Shown piece after piece: positions 23,801 through 33,590 of a stretch of DNA of 50,772 nucleotides. The notes under the pieces are model-generated. The model was given only the letters and a program-made list of their open reading frames with translations. It made no database searches and was not told the origin of the DNA. Every line of letters begins with the position of its first letter. Positions within the stretch are counted from its first letter, which is position 1. A program made the translations under genes and the position numbers. Source of the DNA: Deltaproteobacteria bacterium. Lineage in GTDB: Bacteria > Desulfobacterota_D > UBA1144 > Nemesobacterales > JAJCZQ01. Location: assembly GCA_029262335.1 (NCBI GenBank), contig JAJCZQ010000008.1, positions 1 to 50,772 of the forward strand, written 5' to 3'.

Positions 23801-25615
23801 TTATAGCCTTACGTTACGTGATAATTCTACAGTTTCTTCGACCATATTACTTAAGAGGTCAAATCCGCCCTGCCAGAATTTTGGGTCTTTAATATTTACA
23901 CCGGTTTTACCAACAATGTTCTCCGGTACATCGTTTCCGCCTGAAGAAAGCATATCAATATACTTAGGTACAAAAGGCTTTCCTTCGATAAGATATTTGT
24001 TGTATAGGGAAAGGACAAGCAGCTCGCCAAATGAGTATGCATAACAGTAAAAAGGGGAATGAATGAAATGGGGAATATACATCCACCATGTTTTGTAACT
24101 GTCCGTTAGTTCTACGGACTTGCCATACATGGCCTTATTGGTTTCCATCCATATTTCATTTATTTTCTCTTTTGGGAGTTCGCCCATCTCACGTCTTGCC
24201 AGGTGAAGTTTTTCTTCAAAATTTGTCAGAACAATCTGCCTGAATACTGTTGCAAATATGTCCTCCAGTTTGCCGCAAAGCAGGGCAAGCTTAATTTTTT
24301 CGTTATTCTGCGATTCGATGAGCTTGTGAAATACGAGCATCTCAGCAAACACGCTGGCTGTTTCCGCAGTAGTGAGCGGCGTGTCTGCCTGGAAATATCC
24401 CTGTTTTCTTGAAAGGTACTGATGTATGCCGTGTCCAAGTTCATGGGCAACAGTCATAACATCTCTCATCTTGCCGTCATAGTTAACAAACACATAAGGA
24501 TGCACACCGGGCACGGTGCTGTGGCTAAATGCGCCGCCCCTTTTGCCATCCCTTAGTTCTGCGTCAATCCAGTTTTTATCAAAAAACATTTTTGCGACCT
24601 GTGCCATCTTTGGAGAAAAATCACCGAAAGCTTCAAGTATAATTTTTTTACATTCACCGTAATTAATACTTTTATCATCTGACAGCACCGGAGCATAACG
24701 GTCATATTCATACATCTTTTTAATGCCAAGAAGTTTCTTTTTCAGATTGTAATATGTCTCGACCATGCTGAAGTTTTTTACAGTTGTATCGATCAATGCC
24801 CTTACGGTTTTGTTGTCTATTTCATTACTAAGGTTTCTGGATGCCATTGTATGCGGATAGGACCTTAGTCTGTCATTTACGGAGTGTTCATTTACAAGGG
24901 TATTAAAAATATAAGTAAGTACGTGTGAGTTTTGATCAAGTCCGTCTGTAAGGCTCGCGGTGGCAATTTTTCTGGTTTTTCTGTCGGGGTGATATTGCAG
25001 TGAAAGGACTTGTGTCTCGGTCATGGTCTGTTTTTTGCCGTTAAGTGTAATATCAAATTTAATATTATTTATGACTTCATCAAAAAGCCTGCTAAACGCC
25101 CTGGACCCTGTGTTGGATTTTTCAGCAAGTATTTTTTCTTCGGGTTCGGAAAGTGTGTGGTTTTTATACTTTCTTTCATGCTGGAGAAAGTGTTTATAAG
25201 CAGAGAGTTTTTTATCATTAATTAATCTTTTTGCGGTTTTATTTGATAGAGTTACCCATTCGAGGTCAAAAAACAGTAAAAGCTGCCTTATTTCAGTTGT
25301 CTTTTCCTGCATAGATTGAAGAAAGGCGCCGTGTTTTGGGTTGTTTGTATCGCCGGCAAACAGGAGATAAGCAAAGGACAGGATTTTCCCAAGGCCCTCT
25401 GAAATTTTTTCAATTTCCTTAATTGCATTTAATAATGTCGCGGCAGTAAGTCTTTCCGATTTGATTTTATTTCTGTATTTTTTTTCAAACTTTTTAGAAT
25501 TAAGATGGATACGTTTGAGGTCTGATTCTATTTTTTTATCGTTTAAACCTTTATATAGGTCCCGAAGGTCCCATTTTACGCCTTCTGCACCTGTCTTTTT
25601 TCCAGATTTTTTCAT
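23801..25615 (-). CDS. pepF: Oligoendopeptidase F (M3 family zinc peptidase)
   Basis: A 604-residue cytoplasmic peptidase that degrades short peptides. The M3 zinc site is H391-E392-L-G-H395 with third ligand E418 in LTTAETASVFAEML. The N-terminal VKWDLRDLYKGLND opening and the later HSPFYCYAYSFGELLVLSLY are typical of the PepF/M3B subfamily, and the length is as expected. A GGAG Shine-Dalgarno precedes the ATG. The gene follows yqeY-like by 22 bases in a housekeeping operon. Confidence 0.93.
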   Translation of the reverse strand: MKKSGKKTGAEGVKWDLRDLYKGLNDKKIESDLKRIHLNSKKFEKKYRNKIKSERLTAATLLNAIKEIEKISEGLGKILSFAYLLFAGDTNNPKHGAFLQSMQEKTTEIRQLLLFFDLEWVTLSNKTAKRLINDKKLSAYKHFLQHERKYKNHTLSEPEEKILAEKSNTGSRAFSRLFDEVINNIKFDITLNGKKQTMTETQVLSLQYHPDRKTRKIATASLTDGLDQNSHVLTYIFNTLVNEHSVNDRLRSYPHTMASRNLSNEIDNKTVRALIDTTVKNFSMVETYYNLKKKLLGIKKMYEYDRYAPVLSDDKSINYGECKKIILEAFGDFSPKMAQVAKMFFDKNWIDAELRDGKRGGAFSHSTVPGVHPYVFVNYDGKMRDVMTVAHELGHGIHQYLSRKQGYFQADTPLTTAETASVFAEMLVFHKLIESQNNEKIKLALLCGKLEDIFATVFRQIVLTNFEEKLHLARREMGELPKEKINEIWMETNKAMYGKSVELTDSYKTWWMYIPHFIHSPFYCYAYSFGELLVLSLYNKYLIEGKPFVPKYIDMLSSGGNDVPENIVGKTGVNIKDPKFWQGGFDLLSNMVEETVELSRNVRL

Positions 25616-25637
25616 TAAGTATCTCCGTTTACTGTTT

Positions 25638-26096
25638 TTAGCCCTGTTCTAATTTTTCGAGTTGTTCCCTTACGTATTTGTTAATCAGTTTGCCATCGGC
25701 TTTACCTTTAAGAGCAGGCATGACAACTTTCATTGCAATACCAAGGTCCTTTAATCCTGTGGCACCGCTGCCGGCAACAAGTTCTTCAACTTTTGCTGCC
25801 ACTTCTTCCTCGGTAAGCTGCGCGGGCATATATTTCATAAGGATATTAACTTCGAGCTGTTCTGTTTCTGCTGCATCCTGCCTGTTAACTTTGGTGAATT
25901 CCTCAATAGCATCTCTTCGTTTTTTGATTTCGCTGGATACAACCTGCACGATCTGTTCATCGTTAAGCTCACCTTTATTGTCTATTTCCCTGTTCTTTAT
26001 GGCTGCCTGAAGCATCCTGAGTACTGTTAAATCCAGACTTTTTTTTGCCCTTAGGGCCGTCTTTAAATCTTCCGGAATCTGGTCTCTTAATGCCAT
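25638..26096 (-). CDS. GatB/YqeY domain protein
   Basis: A 152-residue protein of the YqeY family, related to the C-terminal tRNA-binding domain of GatB. Typical blocks: LKTALRAKKSLDLTVLRMLQAAIKN (in parts), EEFTKVNRQDAAETEQLEV, LMKYMPAQLTEEEV and the conserved MKVVMPALKGKADGKLINKYV. The family is thought to act in tRNA-dependent amidation or a related tRNA function, but this is unproven. A strong AAGGAG Shine-Dalgarno lies before the ATG. Confidence 0.92.
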   Translation of the reverse strand: MALRDQIPEDLKTALRAKKSLDLTVLRMLQAAIKNREIDNKGELNDEQIVQVVSSEIKKRRDAIEEFTKVNRQDAAETEQLEVNILMKYMPAQLTEEEVAAKVEELVAGSGATGLKDLGIAMKVVMPALKGKADGKLINKYVREQLEKLEQG

Positions 26097-26109
26097 TTTA
26101 TTCTCCTTT

Positions 26110-26628
26110 TTACTCTTCTATTATATAAATGTCTTTTAAATTTCTTCCCCACCCACTGTAGTCCATTCCATATCCGATCAGGAAGCCCTCATCTATTTCA
26201 AAACCCTTATACTTAATATCGATCTTAGTTTCCTTATCACTCTTTCTATATACTATTGCACAGGTATTTATTGAATTTGTACCGTACTTTTCAAAGTGTT
26301 TCTTTAGAAAGTTAATTGAATTTCCGGTATCAATGATATCCTCAACTATAACAATGTCCCTGCCGGATATATCCATATTTATATCATGAATAAGCCTGAT
26401 TTCGTCATTGGTACTGCCGTTCCTGTAGCTCGAGATTTTGATAAAATCTATTTCATGTACTATTTCGAGATTCCTTGTTAAATCACCAAGAAAAATATAG
26501 CAACCATTTAAAACTCCAATCAGCACGGGGTTAACGTCCTTATAATCGGTAGAAATCATATAGGCCAGTTCTTTGACCTTATTACTGATTGCAGCAGAAT
26601 CTATAATTTTTTGTAATTTTTTAGACAT
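26110..26628 (-). CDS. hpt: Hypoxanthine phosphoribosyltransferase
   Basis: A 172-residue type I phosphoribosyltransferase for purine salvage (hypoxanthine/guanine plus PRPP to IMP/GMP). The PRPP motif is VIVEDIIDTGNSINFL, the N-terminal loop PVLIGVLNGCYIFLGDL binds pyrophosphate, and FEIDEGFLIGYGMDYSG near the end is the standard HPRT C-terminal signature. Length is typical. It follows folK by two bases. The link to folate genes may reflect shared purine/pterin precursor metabolism and is also seen with ftsH/tilS neighbourhoods elsewhere. Confidence 0.92.
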   Translation of the reverse strand: MSKKLQKIIDSAAISNKVKELAYMISTDYKDVNPVLIGVLNGCYIFLGDLTRNLEIVHEIDFIKISSYRNGSTNDEIRLIHDINMDISGRDIVIVEDIIDTGNSINFLKKHFEKYGTNSINTCAIVYRKSDKETKIDIKYKGFEIDEGFLIGYGMDYSGWGRNLKDIYIIEE

Positions 26629-26630
26629 TT

Positions 26631-27014
26631 TTAGATTTCAAACCCGGGTAAAAGTTCTAAAATGGAATTTTGTAAAAATTTTCTTTCATATACATCGCTA
26701 TCAATAACCTTTTTGTTCCAGACAATGATATCAAGGTCTATTTTTCTTGGGCCTTGTTTATTTGAAGTTTTTACCCTGCCCATTTTAGTCTCAATTTTTT
26801 TTAACAACTCATTAAATTCATCAAATTCTTTATCGGTCTTTACCAGGAAAGCGCCATTATAAAAATTGTCCTGATCCTTAAAACCGATCGGTTCAGTTTC
26901 ATTAAACGATGAAGTGTCTATCATATCAAATTCTTCGGATATCATCGTTTTTGCAGTTTCTATGTTTTCTATTGGGTTAATATTAGAACCTACACTAACT
27001 ACAACAGTGTTCAT
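26631..27014 (-). CDS. folK: 2-amino-4-hydroxy-6-hydroxymethyldihydropteridine diphosphokinase
   Basis: A 127-residue HPPK that transfers pyrophosphate from ATP to hydroxymethyl-dihydropterin in folate synthesis. Motifs: VVVSVGSNINPIENIE at the N-terminus, ETEPIGFKDQDNFYNGAFLV, and the metal-binding GPRKIDLDIIVW with the two catalytic aspartates. It is slightly shorter than the usual 150-160 residues, losing the C-terminal end. It is two bases after folB. Confidence 0.92.
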   Translation of the reverse strand: MNTVVVSVGSNINPIENIETAKTMISEEFDMIDTSSFNETEPIGFKDQDNFYNGAFLVKTDKEFDEFNELLKKIETKMGRVKTSNKQGPRKIDLDIIVWNKKVIDSDVYERKFLQNSILELLPGFEI

Positions 27015-27016
27015 TT

Positions 27017-27367
27017 TTACTTTTGCTCTATAATATTTGTAATGGACACCGAATCCGTAAACCTGAGTGCCCCGGGTTTATCAACAGTTGTGGTGGAATT
27101 TAAGACCCTCTTGTCTTTCATTATAATTTCACCAATATCGGTAACAAGTTTTTCGATTAGATTAAATTTACCATTTTCAACATAGTTAATAATTTCCTTT
27201 GTGATATTTTTGTAATCAATGGTATCTTCAATATTGTCAGACTTCCCGGCATTTGTGCCATCAAACTCAATACTGATATTAATAATTACATCCTGCTTAT
27301 TTTCTTTTTCCCAGTCATAAATACCGATAATGGTTCTTAGTCTGAGGTTTTCAATGTTAATTATCAT
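27017..27367 (-). CDS. folB: Dihydroneopterin aldolase
   Basis: A 116-residue FolB-family tunnel-fold enzyme. Motifs: LRLRTIIGIYDWEKENKQDV at the N-terminus, DYKNITKEIINYVENGKFNLIEKL (quoted in parts: YKNITKEIINYV, FNLIEKL, with the conserved Glu) and the late DKPGALRFTDSVSI with the catalytic Lys. It converts dihydroneopterin (or its monapterin isomer) to hydroxymethyl-dihydropterin. Encoded between the folM-like SDR and folK with very short gaps. Confidence 0.9.
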   Translation of the reverse strand: MIINIENLRLRTIIGIYDWEKENKQDVIINISIEFDGTNAGKSDNIEDTIDYKNITKEIINYVENGKFNLIEKLVTDIGEIIMKDKRVLNSTTTVDKPGALRFTDSVSITNIIEQK

Positions 27368-27375
27368 AGTTTTCT

Positions 27376-28086
27376 TTATAAATGCTGCCCACCGTCAATA
27401 AAGAGCATTTCTCCCGTGATAAATTTGTTTTCTACCAGATACCTAACCCCGGAATTAATATAACTTGTATCCCCGATTTTTTTTAAAGGTGTTTTAGCGG
27501 CAATTTTTTTAAGCTGGCGAATGTTTTCCCCAGATGCCGGCAGGACCGGGCCGGGACATATAGCATTTACACGTATTTCAGGCCCAAGTTCTTTTGCAAG
27601 CATTAAAGTCAGGTGCATCAATGAGTTTTTAGTAAGGTTGTATACAAAATGCGCTGTGTGGACTTTTGAAACTCTGGCATCAAGAAGGTTTATAATCATT
27701 CCCCCGGAAACGTTTTTGGCAAATTGCTGGCTAAGAAAAAAAGGGCTTTTAAAGTTTATATTAAATTCGTTGTCAAAGTCCTTTTCTTTTACATCAAGGA
27801 AACGTTTTTCTTTAAAAACAGAAGCATTATTTACCAAAAGTTCCAAACCCGGCATTTTCTTTTTCACATCTTTTATTAAGCCCGAAGCCTGGGAAGGATC
27901 GGAAAGATCTGCTTTGAATATTTCACATTTTACTCCAAAATCCCGGATCTTTGCCTGCGTGTTAAGAGCGTCTTTCCTCGAACGGTTATAGTGAAGCGCA
28001 ATATCATAACCAAGCTCTGCAAGAGTAAGTGCAATGGATCTTCCAATACGCTTCGATCCGCCTGTTATTATGGCCGTGTTTGACAT
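27376..28086 (-). CDS. Short-chain dehydrogenase, pteridine reductase/FolM-like
   Basis: A 236-residue SDR with the pteridine-reductase variant of the NADPH site: TGGSKRIGRSIA and HYNRSRKDA (an Arg that favours NADPH), then LVNNASVF. Catalytic tyrosine and lysine are in VYNLTKNSL, and NLLDARV replaces the usual Ser position, as in PTR1/FolM proteins. Position as first gene of a folM-folB-folK set supports a dihydromonapterin/dihydrofolate reductase role. No dedicated folA is seen here. Confidence 0.85.
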   Translation of the reverse strand: MSNTAIITGGSKRIGRSIALTLAELGYDIALHYNRSRKDALNTQAKIRDFGVKCEIFKADLSDPSQASGLIKDVKKKMPGLELLVNNASVFKEKRFLDVKEKDFDNEFNINFKSPFFLSQQFAKNVSGGMIINLLDARVSKVHTAHFVYNLTKNSLMHLTLMLAKELGPEIRVNAICPGPVLPASGENIRQLKKIAAKTPLKKIGDTSYINSGVRYLVENKFITGEMLFIDGGQHL

Positions 28087-28135
28087 TTTTATTTATTGTA
28101 AACCTTATTAATGATAAAACAGTATAAATAACTAT

Positions 28136-28957
28136 ATGCAGTTTCTTAAATTTACTTATATACTTTATTATTCGATGAAAAGAATATTATTTTATCTGAT
28201 TTTAGTTTTATCTGTGAATATAGGAGTTATTTATGCCAGTCCTGCTGATGAATTTGTATTGCAGGGGGACAAATACTATAACGAATTTAAAAGTGTAGAG
28301 GCGTTAAATGAGTATGAAAAGGCTTATGCACTTGACCCTAATAGTTTTGAGATAATTAAGCGCCTTACTTTAACTTCCAATGATTGCGGTGAAGACCTTC
28401 GTGAAACTGATATGGAAACTGCCAAGCAGTATTTCAGACAGTCTGTTTCCTATGCCGAACTTGCCAATAAAAAATTCCCCGAAATTCCCGAAACTCACTT
28501 TCTCCTTGCAATTTCTTATGGAAATTTAGCCAGGTATTCAAAAGGTAAAGCAAAGTTAAAGCTCGCAAGGAATGTAGAATACAACTTAAAGAAGATGGTT
28601 GTACTAATGCCTGATTTTGCACCATCTTATATTGCACTTGGTATTTATTACCGGCAGGTCTCTAATCTGAGCTGGTTTCAGAGAAAGTTTGCCAACTCAT
28701 TTTTAGGAGGTATTCCTGAAGGGACTATAGAAGACTCGAGGGATTCACTGCTTAAAGCCCTGGAACTTGACCAGGATTTTATTATTACTCACTATGAAAT
28801 AGGCAGAACATATAAAGAAATGGGTGAATACGAAAAAGCCAACTACCATTTCACAAAAGTATTGGAACTTGATATTCGTGACCACAGCGATAACAGCAAG
28901 AAAGAAATCGTGACACTAATATTAAACAGCGATAAATTTAAAGCTAAACTCCAGTGA
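28136..28957 (+). CDS. Exported or membrane-anchored TPR protein
   Basis: A 273-residue protein with one N-terminal hydrophobic segment (signal peptide or anchor) and several TPR-type helix pairs: a first near residues 42-75 (EFKSVEALNEYEKAYALDPN), others around AELANKKFPEIPETHFLLAI and the last DSLLKALELDQDFIITHYEIG/EYEKANYHFTKVLELD. Likely a periplasmic scaffold. A TATAAA box ends seven bases before the ATG at 28136, which suggests a leaderless message; an internal ATG at 28175 (MKRILFYLILV) would give a more classical signal peptide. It diverges from folM-like. Confidence 0.7.
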   Translation: MQFLKFTYILYYSMKRILFYLILVLSVNIGVIYASPADEFVLQGDKYYNEFKSVEALNEYEKAYALDPNSFEIIKRLTLTSNDCGEDLRETDMETAKQYFRQSVSYAELANKKFPEIPETHFLLAISYGNLARYSKGKAKLKLARNVEYNLKKMVVLMPDFAPSYIALGIYYRQVSNLSWFQRKFANSFLGGIPEGTIEDSRDSLLKALELDQDFIITHYEIGRTYKEMGEYEKANYHFTKVLELDIRDHSDNSKKEIVTLILNSDKFKAKLQ

Positions 28958-29094
28958 TTATTTTTAATAATATCAACCGGATACCTTGTCATCTAATTTA
29001 ATTTGTTTATCATTACATACTTCTAAAATCAACCAGAAAAATGGATGTATTTCCCCTGGCTGAAATTTAATAACTGTATAAAAAATTAAGGGAT

Positions 29095-31104
29095 ATGAGC
29101 AGAGAAGAAATAGAAAATTTAGTCATTAACTGTATCAGAACACTGTCCATGGATGCCGTGGAAAAAGCCAATTCCGGCCATCCGGGTACAGCGATGGCAC
29201 TTGCTCCTGTAACATTTAAACTATGGGACAAATTCATTACTCATAATCCCTCAAATCCGGACTGGGCAAACAGGGACCGTTTTATTCTTTCAGCCGGCCA
29301 TGCCTCAATGCTTTTATACAGCGCACTTCTTGTTAACGGCTACGAAATTACACTGGACGACATAAAAAAATTCCGCAAATTACACAGCAAATGCGCCGGA
29401 CATCCCGAGTATGGAATGTTAAAAGGGATAGAAACCACAACAGGCCCTCTGGGCCAGGGTGCTTCAACAACTGTTGGAATGGCAATTGCTGAAAAATGGC
29501 TTAAGAGCTATTTTAACAAACCCGGTTTTGATATAGTTGATTACAGGATTTATTCGATTTTGAGCGACGGTGATATGATGGAAGGAATTACATCTGAAGC
29601 TGCTTCTCTTGCCGGACATCTCGGGCTTGGCAACATAGTCTGGATATACGATGATAATAAAATTACGATAGAAGGTGCTACAGATCTTGCCTTTACCGAA
29701 AACGTAGGCAAAAGATTTGAAAGTTATAACTGGCAGGTGCAGACCATAGAAGATGCAAATGACCTCTCTGGCCTCGAAAATGCTATTACAAAAGCAAAAG
29801 AAGAAAATTCCAAACCTTCCCTGATAATAGTCAAAAGCCATATTGCCTGGGGCAGCCCCAATATGCAGGACACTTCAGAATCTCATGGAGCACCGCTTGG
29901 TGAAGAAGAGATTAGGCTGACCAAAGAGGTTTACGGATGGCCGGATAAAGACTTTTATGTGCCTGGTGAAGTTGAGGATTACGCAAAAGAAAGAGAAACA
30001 ATCGGTTTAAAAACAGAACAGGCCTGGAAAGAGCTTTTTGACGAGTATTCCGGGAAATACCCTGAACTGGCTAAAGAGTTTGAACTAATTCAAAAAGGTG
30101 AACTTCCGGATGGCTGGGATTCTGACCTCCCGGTATTTCCGGCAGATGAAAAAGGCGTCCCAACCAGAAAAGCCAACAACAAGGTAATGAATGCAATAGG
30201 AAGTAAGGTCGGCTGGCTCCTTGGTGGTGCAGCAGATGTAGGTTCTTCTACAAACACTTATCTTTCTGACACAACCAGTTTTCTGCCCGGCGAAACAGAA
30301 GGCAGAAACTTTCATTTTGGAATAAGAGAACACGCAATGGCAGCAGCAGTAAACGGTATGGCTCTTAGTAATTTAAGGCCTTACTGTTCAACTTATTTTG
30401 TATTTTCTGATTACCTAAAACCATCGCTAAGGCTTTCAGCGATAATGGAACTGCCCGTGACTTACATTTTTACTCATGACAGTATTGGCCTTGGGGAAGA
30501 CGGGCCAACGCATCAGCCAATAGAACAGCTTGCTGCTTTAAGGGCGACACCAAATGTAGATGTTATCAGGCCGGCAGATGCTAACGAGCTCTCACATTTA
30601 TGGAAACATGTAATGTCGACTACAAAAACGCCGTCGGTACTGGTACTTACAAGGCAAAATATCCCTGTAATTGACCGGGAAAGATATCTTCCTGCAGAAG
30701 GTGCATTAAAAGGAGGATATATCATTGCTGAAGGTGAAGGCGATCCGGAAATAATATTGATATCAACAGGGTCTGAGGTTTCAATATGCCTAAATGTATT
30801 TGAAAAATTAAAAGAAGAAGGGATAAACACAAGGGTCGTTAGCCTGCCCTGTTTTAACATATTTGAAAAACAGCCAAAGAAATACAGAGACATGGTACTT
30901 CCTCCAAAAGTTGAGAAAAGGTTATCAGTCGAAGCCGGGGCCACTTTTGGCTGGGAACGCTACGTCGGCAATAACGGTTATGGAAAAGCATACGGGATAG
31001 ACAGGTTCGGCGAGTCTGCTCCCTGCAATGATGTGATGAACGAGTTTGGATTCAATGCCGAAAATATTTATAAAGAAGCAGTAAATATTATTTCTTTAAA
31101 ATAA
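29095..31104 (+). CDS. tkt: Transketolase
   Basis: A 669-residue thiamine-diphosphate enzyme of the pentose phosphate pathway. TPP-binding LSDGDMMEGITSEAASLAGH, substrate histidines in KANSGHPGTAMALAP, GPLGQGASTTVGMA, and GLGEDGPTHQPIEQLAALR with the second-domain dimer motif are all intact, as is the C-terminal ligand-binding domain. Length matches family norms (660-670). It leads a sugar-phosphate operon with pgi and rpiA (gaps of 17 and 60 bases). An AAGGGAT precedes the ATG. Confidence 0.95.
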   Translation: MSREEIENLVINCIRTLSMDAVEKANSGHPGTAMALAPVTFKLWDKFITHNPSNPDWANRDRFILSAGHASMLLYSALLVNGYEITLDDIKKFRKLHSKCAGHPEYGMLKGIETTTGPLGQGASTTVGMAIAEKWLKSYFNKPGFDIVDYRIYSILSDGDMMEGITSEAASLAGHLGLGNIVWIYDDNKITIEGATDLAFTENVGKRFESYNWQVQTIEDANDLSGLENAITKAKEENSKPSLIIVKSHIAWGSPNMQDTSESHGAPLGEEEIRLTKEVYGWPDKDFYVPGEVEDYAKERETIGLKTEQAWKELFDEYSGKYPELAKEFELIQKGELPDGWDSDLPVFPADEKGVPTRKANNKVMNAIGSKVGWLLGGAADVGSSTNTYLSDTTSFLPGETEGRNFHFGIREHAMAAAVNGMALSNLRPYCSTYFVFSDYLKPSLRLSAIMELPVTYIFTHDSIGLGEDGPTHQPIEQLAALRATPNVDVIRPADANELSHLWKHVMSTTKTPSVLVLTRQNIPVIDRERYLPAEGALKGGYIIAEGEGDPEIILISTGSEVSICLNVFEKLKEEGINTRVVSLPCFNIFEKQPKKYRDMVLPPKVEKRLSVEAGATFGWERYVGNNGYGKAYGIDRFGESAPCNDVMNEFGFNAENIYKEAVNIISLK

Positions 31105-31121
31105 AACAGCCCACAGACTAT

Positions 31122-32828
31122 ATGCAAGAAAAACCATCCTTCAAAAGTCCTCAGTATAAAGAGTATTTAGACGAATATAAGGATGAGTTTACAAAAGTTT
31201 TATCAGCGCTTGAAACGGTAAATTTCCCCAAAAGAATTAAAAGTAAGGACTACACACTATGGAGCAGTTCCCCTGATGAGATTGTAAACAGACTGGGGTG
31301 GCTCACACTTCCCGATTCCATTATTAATGAAACCGATGAATTAAAAGAATTTTACCAGCAAATTATAAATAATGATTTTAAATCAATTGTTTTGATTGGC
31401 ATGGGTGGTTCAAGCCTTGCCCCTGAGATGTTTGCAGAGAGTTTTAAAGGTATTAATAAACTAAATATTTTTATCCTGGACTGCACTGACCCTGATTATA
31501 TTCTATCGGTCCGAAACCAGCTGGATCTAAGTTCTACACTTATCATTGTTTCTTCAAAATCCGGTTCCACGGTTGAGACTGCTTCACTTATGAACTACTT
31601 CCTTGATGAATACGATAAAGTCATGGATAGAAAAGAAATCGGAAGTCACTTCGTATCCATAACGGACCCTGGCTCAGGGCTGGAAAGCGTTTCAGGAAGC
31701 CTGGGTTTCAGGAACATTTTTCTAAATGATCCGAATATTGGCGGAAGATTCTCTGCACTTTCTTACTTTGGCCTGGTCCCTGCATCACTTACAGGACTTG
31801 ATTGCGGAAAATTAATTAAAAGGTCAAATGAAATATTCCGGAACTGTGATATAAACGATATAAATTTAAATACCGGACTCAGACTCGGTGCTTTTATGGG
31901 CTGCATGGCTGAAAAAGGTATTGATAAACTAACGATATATACATCAAAAGAAATAAGTTGTTTGAAATTCTGGATAGAACAGCTTGTTGCAGAGAGTACG
32001 GGGAAAGACGGAAAAGGGATACTGCCTGTGCCCGCAGATTCATTTGATCCGGATATACAATGTGGAAATGACCGTTTATTTGTCTATATTAAAACGGGTG
32101 ATGACGAAGATTCTGAAAAAGAGATCAACAGCATTATAAACTCAGGTATGCCATTAGTAGTTATGGAACTTGAAAACTGTTACGGCCTTGGCGGCCAGAT
32201 CTATCTTTGGGAATATGCGACTGCTGTGGCGGGATATTTCCTGAAAGTAAATCCCTTTGATCAGCCGGATGTGGAATCTGCTAAAATTTTCACGAAGGGT
32301 TTTGTAGAAAAATACAAAGAAACCGGTTTGCTTCAGAAAGAACAGCCTGATTTTAATATTGATGATCTTAAATTCTATTCAAATTCCGGATTCACAGACT
32401 TTAATGCTTTTAATACATGGTTAAATGAAAACGTGGTAGAGGGCAGCTATATATCAATCCAGGCATTTCTTACACCTGATAATAAAACCGGACTGCAATT
32501 ATCCGGACTTCAAAAAAAACTGGCATCCAAATTTCGCCAGCCTGTCACTGCCGGTATTGGGCCAAGATACCTTCATTCGAGCGGCCAGCTTCATAAAGGT
32601 GATGCGGGGAAAGGTATCTTTATTCAGCTGACTTCTGATACAGGAATAGATATACCCATACCGGATGAACCATTTGTAAAAAATTCATTCCTTAGTTTCG
32701 GGGTACTTAAAAACGCACAGGCCCTAGGTGATTATGTAGCGCTAAAGGATAAGGGCAGAAATATAGTTAGTATTAACCTGGGTATGGATAAAGAATCAGG
32801 TTTAATCAAACTTATAAATCTGTTTTAA
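31122..32828 (+). CDS. pgi: Glucose-6-phosphate isomerase, transaldolase-fusion type
   Basis: A 568-residue SIS-fold isomerase. Motifs: VLIGMGGSSLAPEMFAES, IIVSSKSGSTVETASLMNYF (at most these blocks), GGRFSALSYFGLVPASL and GIGPRYLHSSGQLHKGDAG. These are the versions found in the C-terminal half of bifunctional transaldolase/glucose-6-phosphate isomerase proteins rather than in E. coli-type Pgi. Here the transaldolase half is missing; the protein starts directly with a helical region before the SIS fold. It joins tkt and rpiA in connecting glucose-6-P and the pentose phosphate branch. Confidence 0.88.
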   Translation: MQEKPSFKSPQYKEYLDEYKDEFTKVLSALETVNFPKRIKSKDYTLWSSSPDEIVNRLGWLTLPDSIINETDELKEFYQQIINNDFKSIVLIGMGGSSLAPEMFAESFKGINKLNIFILDCTDPDYILSVRNQLDLSSTLIIVSSKSGSTVETASLMNYFLDEYDKVMDRKEIGSHFVSITDPGSGLESVSGSLGFRNIFLNDPNIGGRFSALSYFGLVPASLTGLDCGKLIKRSNEIFRNCDINDINLNTGLRLGAFMGCMAEKGIDKLTIYTSKEISCLKFWIEQLVAESTGKDGKGILPVPADSFDPDIQCGNDRLFVYIKTGDDEDSEKEINSIINSGMPLVVMELENCYGLGGQIYLWEYATAVAGYFLKVNPFDQPDVESAKIFTKGFVEKYKETGLLQKEQPDFNIDDLKFYSNSGFTDFNAFNTWLNENVVEGSYISIQAFLTPDNKTGLQLSGLQKKLASKFRQPVTAGIGPRYLHSSGQLHKGDAGKGIFIQLTSDTGIDIPIPDEPFVKNSFLSFGVLKNAQALGDYVALKDKGRNIVSINLGMDKESGLIKLINLF

Positions 32829-32888
32829 AATATATAAAGTTCCACCAGCCATTGATGAGGCACTTAACCTCAAGTAAATTAACGCTAA

Positions 32889-33590
32889 ATGAATCAGGAT
32901 AATTTGTCAGAGTTAAAAAAAGCAGCGGCCGTCTTTGCCGTAAACTTTATACGTTCGGGTATGTCAGTTGGCCTTGGGACGGGAAGTACCGCAATATATG
33001 CAATAGAAGAAATTGCACAACGGTTAAATGATGGAACGCTCACCGACCTTGTATGTATTCCCAGCTCAGAGGAAACGAAATTAAATGCACTTTCCAGAAA
33101 TATCCCGGTCTATGGATTTGATAGAGTTACACGGATTGACATTAACATAGATGGAGCTGATGAAGTTGATAATGAAGGCAACCTTATAAAGGGCGGCGGT
33201 GGAGCTCTGCTGAGGGAAAAAGTCCTGGCGCAGAACTGCGGCAGGAATATTGTCATAATTGATGAAACAAAGCTATCAGAAAACCTCGGCGAAAAATGGC
33301 ATTTGCCCGTAGAGGTACTTCCATTTTGCTGGCAGGCAGAAGCTTCTTACATAGAAGCACTTGGAGCAAAAGTAGTCCTCAGGATAAATGAGGACAAAGA
33401 GACTTTTGTTACTGATCAGCAGAATTTTATACTTGATTGTAATTTTGGAATAATTTCAAACCCGGAGGAACTTTCCCGAATGCTTGAGCACAGAGCAGGT
33501 ATCGTGGAAAACGGGCTGTTTATTAACACAACTAACGATATTGTGACTGGAAAACCCGGCGGTATAGACCATAAGCAGATTAAAAGATAA
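32889..33590 (+). CDS. rpiA: Ribose-5-phosphate isomerase A
   Basis: A 233-residue RpiA interconverting ribose-5-phosphate and ribulose-5-phosphate. Motifs: MSVGLGTGSTAIYAIE, CIPSSEETK, DINIDGADEVDNEGNLIKGG (GADE acid pair) and KGGGGALLREKVLA with the catalytic Lys/Glu. Length typical. It ends one base before the start of the TauE/SafE gene (TAA-ATG), so these are cotranscribed with tkt-pgi. Confidence 0.95.
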   Translation: MNQDNLSELKKAAAVFAVNFIRSGMSVGLGTGSTAIYAIEEIAQRLNDGTLTDLVCIPSSEETKLNALSRNIPVYGFDRVTRIDINIDGADEVDNEGNLIKGGGGALLREKVLAQNCGRNIVIIDETKLSENLGEKWHLPVEVLPFCWQAEASYIEALGAKVVLRINEDKETFVTDQQNFILDCNFGIISNPEELSRMLEHRAGIVENGLFINTTNDIVTGKPGGIDHKQIKR

